From positions 225,663 to 289,662 of the forward strand of contig NZ_JBHUEK010000031.1 of the NCBI RefSeq assembly GCF_042680725.1: a stretch of 64,000 nt of DNA. Direction: 5' to 3'. The position numbers and the translations under genes were made by a program. This document shows positions 43,699-51,071 of this stretch, in pieces. Each line of letters opens with the position of its first letter. Position 1 is the first letter of the stretch. Origin of the DNA: Ferdinandcohnia salidurans (GTDB lineage: Bacteria; Bacillota; Bacilli; Bacillales; Bacillaceae_L). The notes under the pieces are model-generated. The model was not told the origin of the DNA. It saw only the letters and a list, made by a program, of their open reading frames with translations, and did no database searches.

Positions 43699-44122
43699 AG
43701 GCTTCACCCTCATCGAAGCCTTGGTTGTCCTATCAATTGTGATTGTCATTTCCTCGATAAGTCTACTGCAGCTTAGACCTCTACATGAATCTAAAAAGAT
43801 AGATCATTTTCTAGAACAGCTGCAAAATGATATTTTTTACAGCCAACAATATGCAATCAGTCATAATGAATCAACAAGGCTTTATTTCAGTGCCAGCGGG
43901 TCATATTATGAGCTTAGCAGTGCGAAATCAAATGATGTGGTTTTTGTTCGAAAGATTGACCCGGCGATTCGTATCGTTATTACCACACTGGGGTCGAGAT
44001 TGGTTTTTACAAGTAATGGGAATATTCAGCGGTCGGGGGAGATCTGGTTTTTGTATAGGGATACCAAATATACTGTAACGTTCTTGTTGGGAAAGGGTAG
44101 GTTTTATGTTAGTAAGGAATAA
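43670..44122 (+). CDS. comGD: Minor pseudopilin ComGD
   Basis: 150 residues with prepilin motif HKGFTLIEALVVLS. Start uncertain: TTG 43670 lies 9 nt after GGAAAAG; ATG 43652 is in frame but lacks spacing for an SD. Overlaps comGC by 29 bp. Confidence 0.88.
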   Translation: MKIQPLLNHKGFTLIEALVVLSIVIVISSISLLQLRPLHESKKIDHFLEQLQNDIFYSQQYAISHNESTRLYFSASGSYYELSSAKSNDVVFVRKIDPAIRIVITTLGSRLVFTSNGNIQRSGEIWFLYRDTKYTVTFLLGKGRFYVSKE

Positions 44123-44447
44123 GCGAGGCTTTACATTAGTAGAGATGCTCCTTGCAGTCTCGATTTGGCTTATGCTTTGTGCAACACTCCTTCCGCAGCT
44201 ATTACTTATCATGACAGAACGAAAAAACACCGAAATCTATAATATGGGGAGACAATTATTATCAGAGGAGCTCAATAAGGACTACAACGGTGATGAATCA
44301 AATCTAGATAGGATCATAAAAAACGGGGTTACCTATCTGTTTTCAAAAACATTTAATGAGGAGCTTCAAAAATGGGAGCTTTGTATAACATGGGAGGACA
44401 AGCTTTCAAAAACGTACGAAAGATGTGGATATCTACATGGTGAGTAA
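44106..44447 (+). CDS. comGE: Minor pseudopilin ComGE
   Basis: 113 residues with prepilin motif KRGFTLVEMLLAVS. AAAGGGTAGG lies before ATG 44106. Overlaps comGD by 17 bp and comGF by 11 bp. Confidence 0.88.
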   Translation: MLVRNKRGFTLVEMLLAVSIWLMLCATLLPQLLLIMTERKNTEIYNMGRQLLSEELNKDYNGDESNLDRIIKNGVTYLFSKTFNEELQKWELCITWEDKLSKTYERCGYLHGE

Positions 44448-44877
44448 TGATAAGGGCTTTACTTTGGTTGAGATGTTAGTAACTTTCTCAATTCTGCTAG
44501 TCATTCTTTCATTTATTACACCATTCCTTAGTGTCGTGTTCCGAGACAATAATGAACAGTTCAATAAACTTGAATGGCAAATTTTAATTCAACAAATGAA
44601 AATGGAAGTGCGTGAAGCAAGTGAAATTACCGTATCAAAAAATAAGTCAGTGTTGTTTAAAAATGCGGCAGGTGAGTTAGTGAGTTTCGAAAAATACAAT
44701 GACAAAATAAGAAGAAGGGTAAACGGAAAAGGTCATGAGGTGTTACTTCAGCAAATAACGGGTGTGACATTTGAGTCGAAAACAAATGGTTTTTTAATTT
44801 CAGTGGTAACCGTTGATGGGAAAACGTATCAAGCCATTATTTCGGCATTTACAACAATGGAGGTTAATGATATATGA
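44437..44877 (+). CDS. comGF: Minor pseudopilin ComGF
   Basis: 146 residues, MVSNDKGFTLVEMLVTFS at the N-terminus, then a beta-rich pilin head (KMEVREASEITVSKNKSVLF). ATG 44437; GTG 44425 is an alternative. Shares ATGA with comGG. Confidence 0.9.
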   Translation: MVSNDKGFTLVEMLVTFSILLVILSFITPFLSVVFRDNNEQFNKLEWQILIQQMKMEVREASEITVSKNKSVLFKNAAGELVSFEKYNDKIRRRVNGKGHEVLLQQITGVTFESKTNGFLISVVTVDGKTYQAIISAFTTMEVNDI

Positions 44878-45257
44878 AAAATGAACAAGGTTTTATCCTC
44901 CCCGTTACAATTGCGATTTCTTTTTTATTTTTTCTTGTGTTCACGTTTCAAGTAAATGCGTATATGACGGAAAATGGTTTTTCAAAAGAGACAGAGGAAA
45001 TATTCATATTGGAGAACCTAATGGAATTAGGGGTTAGCGAGATACAGGCTAGATTAGTTGAAGATGAAGAAAGCTCAGGAATAACTGGTTCTCTCAACTC
45101 TCCAACCGGTACAATTTCGTATACTGTTGTCCCATTAACGACAACAACATCACAAATTACCATCTCTTGTACAACAAAGGAACAGCGCAAATATAGTGCA
45201 CGTTTTGTATATGATTATGAGAAAAAAGCGATAGGTTCTTGGATTGAATTACGTTAA
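44874..45257 (+). CDS. comGG: Minor pseudopilin-like ComGG
   Basis: 127 residues. N-terminal EQGFILPVTIAISFLFFLVF is prepilin-like with Pro in place of the usual Thr-Leu-Val-Glu, as is usual for ComGG (GspK-like). SD GGAGGT. Last comG gene; a threonine-rich stretch (PLTTTTSQITISCTT) is in the head. Confidence 0.88.
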   Translation: MKNEQGFILPVTIAISFLFFLVFTFQVNAYMTENGFSKETEEIFILENLMELGVSEIQARLVEDEESSGITGSLNSPTGTISYTVVPLTTTTSQITISCTTKEQRKYSARFVYDYEKKAIGSWIELR

Positions 45258-45284
45258 GACAAACATGGATGTTTTTGTTATAAT
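45256..45284 (+). promoter_or_regulatory. Candidate SigA promoter of aroK
   Basis: -35 AAGACA (4 of 6), 17-bp spacer, perfect -10 TATAAT at 45279-45284. Confidence 0.5.
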
Positions 45285-45337
45285 TTAGAAAAATCGAGTG
45301 GACGCATACGAGGCCGCATTTTTAGGAGAGTAGAGAA

Positions 45338-45862
45338 ATGAAAGCCGTTTATTTAACAGGATTTATGGGAGCAGGAAAAACAACGATCGGACAAAAACTT
45401 GGACAAGTCTTACAGTTGCCGGTTATTGATACGGATCAATTTATTGAGAAAAAGATAGGTAAAAGAATTGCTGATATTTTTTCAGAAGAGGGTGAGCAAA
45501 CCTTTCGAGACTATGAACGCTCATTTCTAAAAGAAATACCAACAGATGATATCGTGATCACAACCGGTGGAGGAATTGTCATTCAAGAGGAAAATCGTCA
45601 GTGGATGATGCAAAATGGTCACGTTATTTTCTTATACTGTGACATTGATCGAATCTTTGAGCGTGTTCAGTTTGACCCATCTCGACCATTGTTTGATTCA
45701 GAGAAAAAGGAAAATACAAGTAAACTTTATAGTGAGCGAATGCCTTTCTACAATGAAGCACATTATAAAGTTGACACAACTGAAAAAAATCTAGACGAAG
45801 TTGTCGATGACATAGTGTCGTGGTTACATTTGCAAAAAGATGGAAATAATAATATCAGTTAA
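45338..45862 (+). CDS. aroK: Shikimate kinase
   Basis: 174 residues. ATP + shikimate to shikimate-3-phosphate in aromatic amino-acid synthesis. Walker A GFMGAGKTT (8-16), shikimate-binding DTDQFIEKKIG and FRDYE, GGG at TTGGGIV, and the lid with SRPLF. TAGGAGAG lies before ATG 45338. Located between comG and yqzE, where other Bacillus species also have a shikimate kinase. Confidence 0.94.
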   Translation: MKAVYLTGFMGAGKTTIGQKLGQVLQLPVIDTDQFIEKKIGKRIADIFSEEGEQTFRDYERSFLKEIPTDDIVITTGGGIVIQEENRQWMMQNGHVIFLYCDIDRIFERVQFDPSRPLFDSEKKENTSKLYSERMPFYNEAHYKVDTTEKNLDEVVDDIVSWLHLQKDGNNNIS

Positions 45863-45863
45863 G

Positions 45864-45956
45864 GCCTCCGGCAGATGCTACAGATTTTCAAAGGAAATTT
45901 CGAGCAAGCTCGAATAATCTGGGCACAAATACGCCAAGGCGCATTTGATTAGAGGC
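45864..45956 (+). repeat. Interspersed foldback repeat, family B copy 2
   Basis: Starts two bases after the aroK stop: GCCTCCGGCAGATGC, ACAGATTTTC, TTTCGAGCAAGCTCGAA, AATCTGGGCACAAATACGCC, AAGGCGCATTTGAT. The opening GCCTC is complementary to GAGGC at 45952-45956, just upstream of the yqzE start. Confidence 0.8.
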
Positions 45957-45966
45957 AGGTGTTATT

Positions 45967-46158
45967 ATGTCTACAAACGATTATGTAAAGTTTGTAACCC
46001 AACAGATTGTCAAGACTTTAGACCAGCCAAAAGAGGTACGTAAGGCTACAAAAAAGCAGCGTAAGGAAGAACAACCTCCACTAACCAATCGGTGGTTTGG
46101 AATTATGCCGCTTGCGGTGTCCCTCATGTTCAAAAAGAACCAAAAAGAAGAGAGCTGA
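45967..46158 (+). CDS. yqzE: YqzE family small protein
   Basis: 63 residues, basic middle (KEVRKATKKQRKEEQPP) and a C-terminal hydrophobic stretch (WFGIMPLAVSLMF). Matches YqzE, found after comG in Bacillus and reported in the ComK regulon there; function unknown. SD GAGGCAGGTG precedes ATG 45967 and lies at the end of repeat B2. Confidence 0.85.
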   Translation: MSTNDYVKFVTQQIVKTLDQPKEVRKATKKQRKEEQPPLTNRWFGIMPLAVSLMFKKNQKEES

Positions 46159-46187
46159 CAGAGTCATATTGTCGGCTCTCCTTTTTG
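46150..46187. terminator. Terminator yqzE / Gly-Tyr-rich gene
   Basis: GAGAGCTGACA / TGTCGGCTCTC (one G-T pair), 9-nt loop, T5. Confidence 0.8.
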
Positions 46188-46188
46188 A

Positions 46189-46395
46189 TTAATACCAGAA
46201 ACCGCCGCCATACGGGTAGAATGGTGGGCGATAAAATGGATATCCTCCATAACCACCATAACCTCCATAGAAATACGGATTGAAAAGGGCACTTCCAACA
46301 AGTCCTCCAACTAATCCGCCAACTAAAGGTGCTCCCCAAAAAAACCGTCCAGGTCTGCCAAATCCAAAGCCATATGGTCTTCTATATGGTCCCAT
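46189..46395 (-). CDS. Gly/Tyr/Phe/Pro-rich small protein
   Basis: 68 residues of low complexity: MGPYRRPYGFGFGRPGRFFW, then APLVGGLVGGLVGSAL and a tail with NPYFYGGYGGYGGYPFYRPP. AGGAGGT lies before ATG 46395, so translation is likely. Similar composition is seen in small spore-coat or surface proteins of Bacillus; I do not know its function. Confidence 0.7.
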   Translation of the reverse strand: MGPYRRPYGFGFGRPGRFFWGAPLVGGLVGGLVGSALFNPYFYGGYGGYGGYPFYRPPFYPYGGGFWY

Positions 46396-46616
46396 CTAAT
46401 TACCTCCTGTTTTTGATTTCCCACTACGGGCACGTGATATTTCTTTTTACCGTGATTGGGCTAGAATTGCTCCTTATTCTTGCCTCACTAACATGGATAT
46501 GTAACCATAGCCTAAAAGTAGTGGGCGTTTGTCCACATTTTGAAAATTTTTTCGTTAACCCAGATTTCATGGAGTATCGTTTCTATTCACAAGCATTTGG
46601 TAGTATGATAGAGTAA
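46386..46616 (+). CDS. Doubtful membrane ORF
   Basis: Reads ISHYGHVIFLFTVIGLELLL and on, with a hydrophobic helix and a polar tail (VVGVCPHFENFFVNPDFMEY). No SD is visible at ATG 46386 or other starts, and its 5' part runs antisense to the Gly/Tyr-rich gene. It could be a remnant or a chance ORF. Confidence 0.3.
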   Translation: MVPSNYLLFLISHYGHVIFLFTVIGLELLLILASLTWICNHSLKVVGVCPHFENFFVNPDFMEYRFYSQAFGSMIE

Positions 46617-46638
46617 TAGGTACTTGTAAAGATAGGAT

Positions 46639-46781
46639 GTTCAAAAAGTCCGGTGAAAATGACACGTCGAATTTCTGCGTTGGCTTGCTTTTCCGTTCCT
46701 CACGTATTTAATGCATACGCTCCGGTACTCAAAGCTGCGCCGCCTTGAACTTCTTGGTCCTTTTCATCCTCCTTTTTGAAC
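46639..46781 (-). repeat. Interspersed foldback repeat, family A copy 2
   Basis: On the minus strand: GTTCAAAAAGGAGGATGAAA, then GTTCAAGGCGGCGCAGCTTT, GAGTACCGGAGCGTATGCAT, AATACGTGAGGAACGGAAAA, GCAAGCCAACGCAGAAATTC, GACGTGTCATTTTCACCGGA and CTTTTTGAAC. The ends GTTCAAAAAG / CTTTTTGAAC pair over 10 bp and the inner flanks continue the pairing. Lies just upstream of moaA. Confidence 0.8.
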
Positions 46782-46810
46782 TTTATTTAAAGGTAGGAGT
46801 GACAGGTTAA

Positions 46811-47833
46811 ATGACTACAAAAAATGAAAAAATTGTTGATCAATTGAATCGACCTCTACGTGATTTGCGCATTTCTGTCACAGATCAATGCAATTTCCGT
46901 TGTTCGTATTGTATGCCTAAAGAAATCTTTGGGGATGATTATCAATTCTTGAAACAAGGAGAATTATTATCCTATTCTGAAATAGAAACTTTGACAAGAA
47001 GCTTTGTCAAACTTGGTGTGCAAAAGATTCGGTTAACAGGTGGAGAACCGTTAGTTCGAAAAAATGTCCATGAGCTTGTTGAGCGTTTAACTCATATAGA
47101 AGGTATTGAAGATATTGCCCTCACGACAAACGGCATATTCTTGCCGAAATATGCAAAGCAATTGAAAGAAGCGGGGCTACAGCGTGTAAACGTTAGCCTT
47201 GATGCAATGGATAACGATATTTTCAAAGGAATGAATGGTCGTTCCGTAGGAGTGAAGCCCGTATTAGCGGGGATTGAAGCAGCTCAGGAAGCTGGTCTTC
47301 ATGTGAAAATGAATATGGTTGTCCGAAAAGGAAAAAATGATTCACAGATTTTACCGATGGCACGATTTTTTAAAGACAAAGGAATCGCGCTTCGTTTTAT
47401 CGAATTTATGGATGTTGGAACGACTAATGGTTGGAATTTTGATCAAGTCGTTTCGAAAAAAGCAATCCATGACTTAATCCATAGTGAAATGCCATTGGAA
47501 CCTGTCGATGCCGATTATTTTGGGGAAGTAGCGAAGAGATATCGTTATGTAGGTACAGATGTGGAAATTGGTTTCATATCATCTGTTACAGAATCCTTCT
47601 GCTCAAGCTGTACCCGAGCGCGAATTTCCGCAGATGGAAAGCTGTATACATGCCTGTTTGCAACGGCTGGCCATGATTTAAGGTCATTAATTCGTTCAGG
47701 TGCATCCGAAAGTGAGATTGATGAAACCCTGAAGTCGATTTGGCAAGTAAGACGTGATCGATATTCAGATGAACGAACAGAGGAAACTGCGAAGAAACGT
47801 AAGAAAATTGAAATGTCTTATATAGGTGGATAA
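46811..47833 (+). CDS. moaA: GTP 3',8-cyclase MoaA
   Basis: Radical-SAM enzyme, first step of molybdenum-cofactor synthesis. 340 residues. N-terminal cluster motif TDQCNFRCSYCMP (CxxxCxxC), TGGEPLVR, and C-terminal second cluster cysteines in CSSCTRARISADGKLYTC; the protein ends with the essential Gly-Gly (SYIGG). ATG 46811 follows TAGGAGTG. No other molybdopterin genes are in the window; in B. subtilis moaA (narAB) is also away from the main cluster. Confidence 0.95.
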   Translation: MTTKNEKIVDQLNRPLRDLRISVTDQCNFRCSYCMPKEIFGDDYQFLKQGELLSYSEIETLTRSFVKLGVQKIRLTGGEPLVRKNVHELVERLTHIEGIEDIALTTNGIFLPKYAKQLKEAGLQRVNVSLDAMDNDIFKGMNGRSVGVKPVLAGIEAAQEAGLHVKMNMVVRKGKNDSQILPMARFFKDKGIALRFIEFMDVGTTNGWNFDQVVSKKAIHDLIHSEMPLEPVDADYFGEVAKRYRYVGTDVEIGFISSVTESFCSSCTRARISADGKLYTCLFATAGHDLRSLIRSGASESEIDETLKSIWQVRRDRYSDERTEETAKKRKKIEMSYIGG

Positions 47834-47837
47834 ATGG

Positions 47838-47868
47838 AAAAGAGGTGCCTTATTTCGCACCTCTTTTT
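47838..47868 (+). terminator. Terminator after moaA
   Basis: AAAAGAGGTGC / GCACCTCTTTTT with an 8-nt loop. Confidence 0.9.
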
Positions 47869-47875
47869 CGATATC

Positions 47876-47988
47876 TAGCTTCAGGCGCCATCGGCTCGAG
47901 GTCATAAGCCAATCGCTTCGGAAGGTAAAAATCACCTTCTGCCAGCGCTCGTCTTATGCTTGTCGCCGATAGGCAGGCGCCTTGCGCT
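47876..47988 (+). repeat. Interspersed palindromic repeat, family C copy 2
   Basis: CTAGCTTCAGGCGCCATCGG, CTCGAGGTCATAAGCCAATC, inner hairpin GAAGGTAAAAATCACCTTC, then TCTTATGCTTGTCGCCGAT and AGGCAGGCGCCTTGCGC. The arms GGCGCCATCGGC / GCCGATAGGCAGGCGCC pair. Fills the gap between the moaA terminator and the DUF2512 gene. Confidence 0.78.
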
Positions 47989-47998
47989 TTTCAATTCA

Positions 47999-48355
47999 TC
48001 ATGCTGTAGATCTTTCGGTTCTACCTGACCTAACTAACCAGCGGTGTATAGGTATCTCAACTAATGTAATAACAAGGGCTGTTAAGATAGCGCCCCAAAG
48101 GGTAACCCTAGCACCATCGTAAAACAAGGAAAGAAAATATACTACAAGGGCTGCAGTTACAAAATCGGCAATATCTGTCATCACCGTTTTATCTCTTCTA
48201 AGCATCGCTTTCTCCATTAAATAACCAAGAATAGCTAACAGTACGCCAATACCGATTGGCTGATACCATGCAACTAAATCAACACTATCAAAAATGCCAG
48301 AACAAATGGCTACTATTAAAGGTAATAAAATTAATTTCATAATAAAGTTAGACAT
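47999..48355 (-). CDS. DUF2512 (YndM-like) membrane protein
   Basis: 118 residues, four hydrophobic helices (FIMKLILLPLIVAICSGIFD; YQPIGIGVLLAILGYLMEK; DFVTAALVVYFLSLF; GAILTALVITLVEIPIHRW). Matches DUF2512, known in spore-formers. AAAGGAGGTG lies before ATG 48355. Function unknown. Confidence 0.82.
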   Translation of the reverse strand: MSNFIMKLILLPLIVAICSGIFDSVDLVAWYQPIGIGVLLAILGYLMEKAMLRRDKTVMTDIADFVTAALVVYFLSLFYDGARVTLWGAILTALVITLVEIPIHRWLVRSGRTERSTA

Positions 48356-48416
48356 AGTATTTACACCTCCTTTATTCGGTATTTTTCACATAATAGATGG
48401 ATTATATGTAAAAGCA

Positions 48417-48761
48417 CTATCGGTCTGTTTCCACAACGGTAATATTCTTAACTCGTTCAGTCTCTGGTTCAAACGTGATATTTACAAAAACACCGAATTC
48501 ACGATTATCCTCTTTCAGCCAAAGCTTGAAACGTTCAACATACATCCCATTCTTCTTATGTCTTCCTACATGTAAATAATCAACAATTTGAGCCGAAGGA
48601 TACCGTTTCTTAGTCTCCTCCATCGCAAGCTTTCCCCATTTTGCATACTCTGGGACTGGCTTTTTTTGCTCAGCAGATATAGCTCCAGATTCATTGTTGA
48701 TAAAAACAGTCGGGGTTAATAATAAACAGAAGCAACATCCAATCAAAATCTTGCGCAACAC
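48417..48761 (-). CDS. yqzG: DUF3889 exported protein YqzG
   Basis: 114 residues: signal peptide (LRKILIGCCFCLLLTPTVFI), then a PepSY-like DUF3889 domain (YAKWGKLAMEETKKRYPSA; YVERFKLWLKEDNREFGVFV). In B. subtilis yqzG lies next to tapA; here about 2.3 kb separates them. GTG 48761 is 6 nt from GAGGTG; GTG 48770 is an alternative that overlaps the SD. Confidence 0.85.
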   Translation of the reverse strand: MLRKILIGCCFCLLLTPTVFINNESGAISAEQKKPVPEYAKWGKLAMEETKKRYPSAQIVDYLHVGRHKKNGMYVERFKLWLKEDNREFGVFVNITFEPETERVKNITVVETDR

Positions 48762-48860
48762 ACACAGCACCTCACTTTTACTTTAGATTTCCCTGCGGTA
48801 GGAAAATTTATGCAGCTTAATGGAAAGGTATGGTATTATGAGAAAAAAGGGGGAGTGCTA

Positions 48861-49481
48861 ATGGGCAGGCTGTTTAAAATATCGATTAGATTTCTTATTT
48901 TACTTGCTTTGATCGGCTGTAGTAATGAAAGCAACACTACAAAGAAAGCAGATGGTGTGCTGACTCCGGTCAAACAAAATGAGAGAAATACACAAATAAT
49001 TAGTTCACTTGGGTTTGATACACTTTTAATGTACGACCTTAAAATAAAAAATGAAGATATAAAGATGATTCATGTTTGGGTTGAGCATTATAAAAATGGA
49101 GAAAAACAAGAAGATATCGCACGAGGTGCGACCGCAACTAACGAAGATATGACATTGGCTGCCGCCAAAATGAATTTTAACTTGGATGACAACACTACAT
49201 ATGCCCGGTGGACATTATCGATGACAGACGGCACAGGTTCTTCCACGATGCAGTCCCCAGTTCTGGAAGTTGATACATCGATTGGCACTGCTCAAACTCA
49301 GATCGCTGATAAAATAAATATTGAAGCAGAAAAGCCACAAGCACTTGCGTTAATAGTTAAGGATGGCTCAAACGGTATAAGAGTTGGCTTGGATGAAGAT
49401 GTTATTGAAGACACAGTAAAAGAAAACGATGAAGTGTATATTGTAAGGGTAATGATTAGCAAAACTGAGGATTACGAATAA
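48861..49481 (+). CDS. Lipoprotein of unknown function 1
   Basis: 206 residues with a lipobox LALIGC near residue 18. The mature part has IISSLGFDTLLMYDLKIK, HVWVEHYKNGEKQE and an Asp/Glu-rich end. I do not recognise the family. GGGGGAG lies before ATG 48861; an in-frame ATG at 48810 lacks an SD. First of two adjacent lipoproteins between yqzG and the second sin pair; ends in its own terminator. Confidence 0.75.
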   Translation: MGRLFKISIRFLILLALIGCSNESNTTKKADGVLTPVKQNERNTQIISSLGFDTLLMYDLKIKNEDIKMIHVWVEHYKNGEKQEDIARGATATNEDMTLAAAKMNFNLDDNTTYARWTLSMTDGTGSSTMQSPVLEVDTSIGTAQTQIADKINIEAEKPQALALIVKDGSNGIRVGLDEDVIEDTVKENDEVYIVRVMISKTEDYE

Positions 49482-49509
49482 AAAGCGATCTATAGCAGAT
49501 CGCTTTTTT
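49480..49509 (+). terminator. Terminator after lipoprotein 1
   Basis: AAAAAGCGATCT / AGATCGCTTTTT with a 5-nt loop. Confidence 0.92.
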
Positions 49510-49588
49510 GTGTTACCGTTCTGCATGATTTGGTACTTCTACGCGCATATTAACTTTATGTGAAAAGTTAGCAGGTAGGAGGAAAATC

Positions 49589-50197
49589 ATGCGGAAACGA
49601 ATTTTTATTTTTGCGATTTTGCTACTTAGTACAATATTACTTGTCAGTTGTAAAGGAGACGACAAGGCAAAAGAACAAGAGAAAAAAGAAGATCCAAAAA
49701 CAACCAAAATTCAACAAGCTGACGAACAAATCATGAATCTGGGTTCTTTAGGCTTTACAACCGAAGCTCTCGTTAAAAATTGGAACGAAGCTCAAACAGA
49801 AATGAAGGATTCCGATAAAATTGAACAATTGAATGTAAGAAATGGAGAATTTAAACACGATGTCAACAACGGAATGATTCTTGAAGGAATCGTAAATGAA
49901 ACAACAAATGAAGTAGTTCGTTTATCAATCGTGAAAAAAGACATAGAGTCAGACAATCTCAGCACTACGTTAGATAAATATGAGGATACAATTGCTGCAT
50001 TCTTCTTACTTGTTGCCGTTACAAACACAGAAGAGGCAGTAAAAGAAGAGGACATTGGAAAAGTCACATATAAATTAGGGCTTCTTCGCGACAAGGATAA
50101 AAAAATCAACGGAACCGCAACCCTAAACAACATCACTTATAAAGCCCAAGAAAATGAAAGAGGTTTAGTGATTTCAGCGGTGGAGAAGAAGGATTAA
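49589..50197 (+). CDS. Lipoprotein of unknown function 2
   Basis: 202 residues, lipobox LLVSC, then a lysine/glutamate-rich linker (KGDDKAKEQEKKEDPKTTK) and a mixed alpha/beta domain (LGSLGFTTEALVKNW; YEDTIAAFFLLVAVTN). No family recognised. TAGGAGGA lies before ATG 49589. It shares only a short LGF motif with lipoprotein 1, too little to call them paralogs. Confidence 0.75.
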   Translation: MRKRIFIFAILLLSTILLVSCKGDDKAKEQEKKEDPKTTKIQQADEQIMNLGSLGFTTEALVKNWNEAQTEMKDSDKIEQLNVRNGEFKHDVNNGMILEGIVNETTNEVVRLSIVKKDIESDNLSTTLDKYEDTIAAFFLLVAVTNTEEAVKEEDIGKVTYKLGLLRDKDKKINGTATLNNITYKAQENERGLVISAVEKKD

Positions 50198-50202
50198 ATA
50201 GG

Positions 50203-50231
50203 AAAAGCGACCTGGGGGTCGCTTTTTTTTC
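50203..50231. terminator. Terminator after lipoprotein 2
   Basis: AAAAGCGACC / GGTCGCTTTT with T8; close to the sinI2 stop on the other strand. Confidence 0.9.
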
Positions 50232-50358
50232 AACTAATGGTTTGTCTAGTATGGAAAAATGCCTCTACTTCTTCAATTGTAACTCCAAGGTTTTTTGCTT
50301 CTACCAATAACTTTACCCATTCCTGGTCTAGTGTTTCCTGAACAGAAGTAAGTATCAT
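50230..50358 (-). CDS. sinI: SinI-family antirepressor (second copy, sinI2)
   Basis: 42 residues, below usual gene-calling limits. The SinI motif is clear: TLDQEWVKLLVEAKNLGVTI then EEVEAFFHTR, matching B. subtilis SinI (LDQEWVELMVEAK). SinI binds SinR and pulls it off DNA. ATG 50358 overlaps the sinR2 stop (ATGA), and its SD GGGGGGAAGAA is made by the Gly-Gly-Lys-Lys codons at the end of sinR2. The order sinR then sinI is the reverse of the standard locus. Confidence 0.87.
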   Translation of the reverse strand: MILTSVQETLDQEWVKLLVEAKNLGVTIEEVEAFFHTRQTIS

Positions 50359-50729
50359 TTCTTCCCCCCATTATGATTCGTTGAAATATCATTCAACTCT
50401 TCTTGCCCATTCTGCCAGTTGCGAAACTGGATGAACTGTTGAAACTCTCGAAAGTCCTCTTTACTTAACCCATCGTCAATTGCTTGTTGTAAAAGTTTCG
50501 TCCATTCTCCGTCAAGTTCATCATGATTGTCCAGGTCTTCACCTAACAAATATTCAATACTTGTATCTAGTGTAGTTGCAATCTTTGATAAGAATTGTAG
50601 AGAAGGATTCTTCTGAACATCTCTCTCAATATAGCTTAAATACGATTTCGAAACACCTGCACGCTTAGCCAGCTCTGTAATGGAGAGCTTCCTTTGTTTT
50701 CGCAAATCCTTAATCCTAGATCCTATCAT
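50355..50729 (-). CDS. sinR: SinR-family biofilm repressor (second copy, sinR2)
   Basis: 124 residues. N-terminal HTH (MIGSRIKDLRKQRKLSITEL; AKRAGVSKSYLSYIERDVQK) and a C-terminal Sin dimer domain (LDGEWTKLLQQAIDDGLSKE) that would bind SinR or SinI. Closest to SinR/SlrR of B. subtilis. It diverges more than the copy at 55107, and its HTH has YIERDVQKNPSL where the canonical copy has SIERNLQSNPSI. AAGGAG lies before ATG 50729. Divergent from tapA, with candidate operators in between. Confidence 0.9.
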   Translation of the reverse strand: MIGSRIKDLRKQRKLSITELAKRAGVSKSYLSYIERDVQKNPSLQFLSKIATTLDTSIEYLLGEDLDNHDELDGEWTKLLQQAIDDGLSKEDFREFQQFIQFRNWQNGQEELNDISTNHNGGKK

Positions 50730-50764
50730 CTTCTTTCTCCTTAGTTAAAAGAATCTTTCTGTAC

Positions 50765-50865
50765 GTTCATTATAAGAAACATTTTGTTCTTTATAAAATT
50801 ACAAAATAGTAAGGAAAAAGGAGATATTTCGAGAAAACGAACGATAAACGTTCTTTATTGAGAAA
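50765..50865. promoter_or_regulatory. Candidate Sin operators between sinR2 and tapA (proximal set)
   Basis: GTTC-N8-AAAC at 50765-50780, the half-site GTTCTTT at 50786-50792, and GTTC-N8-GAAA at 50850-50865 whose left half is also GTTCTTT. B. subtilis SinR recognises GTTCTYT, and its palindromic site is GTTC-TCTAAAGA-GAAC (8-bp centre). These sites flank the sinR2 promoter region. Confidence 0.6.
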
Positions 50866-50884
50866 AAATGGCTTATTTTGAGAT

Positions 50885-50914
50885 TTTTCAAAGTTAGTAC
50901 TTATGACTTATACT
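50885..50914 (+). promoter_or_regulatory. Candidate promoter of tapA-sipW-tasA
   Basis: -35 TTTTCA (50885-50890), 18-bp spacer, -10 TATACT (50909-50914). The palindrome at 50926-50941 would lie at about +5 to +20. Confidence 0.45.
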
Positions 50915-50925
50915 CAGACTATCAA

Positions 50926-50941
50926 GTTCGCTACTGAGAAC
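50926..50941. promoter_or_regulatory. Candidate SinR operator GTTC-N8-GAAC (tapA leader)
   Basis: GTTCGCTACTGAGAAC: perfect GTTC and GAAC arms with an 8-bp centre, the geometry of the SinR palindrome, just downstream of the predicted tapA promoter. Confidence 0.6.
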
Positions 50942-51036
50942 AAGAGCGAACGAAAATACAGAATCTAAAAGGAAGTTGATGAATATGAAAAACAAATATT
51001 CCAACTTCGTTCTTAATAAAATACATAAAGTAATGC

Positions 51037-51052
51037 GTTCACTTAAAAGAAC
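51037..51052. promoter_or_regulatory. Candidate SinR operator GTTC-N8-GAAC (before the internal tapA start)
   Basis: GTTCACTTAAAAGAAC, 20 bp upstream of the TTG start at 51072. The same arms and spacing occur at 54489-54504 with a similar centre. Confidence 0.55.
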
Positions 51053-51071
51053 GAATGAGGAGGGTGGATCG

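Noticed and set aside
48861..50197. The two adjacent lipoproteins as a tandem duplication
   Set aside because: They share only signal-peptide character and a short LGF motif; no extended alignment is visible.
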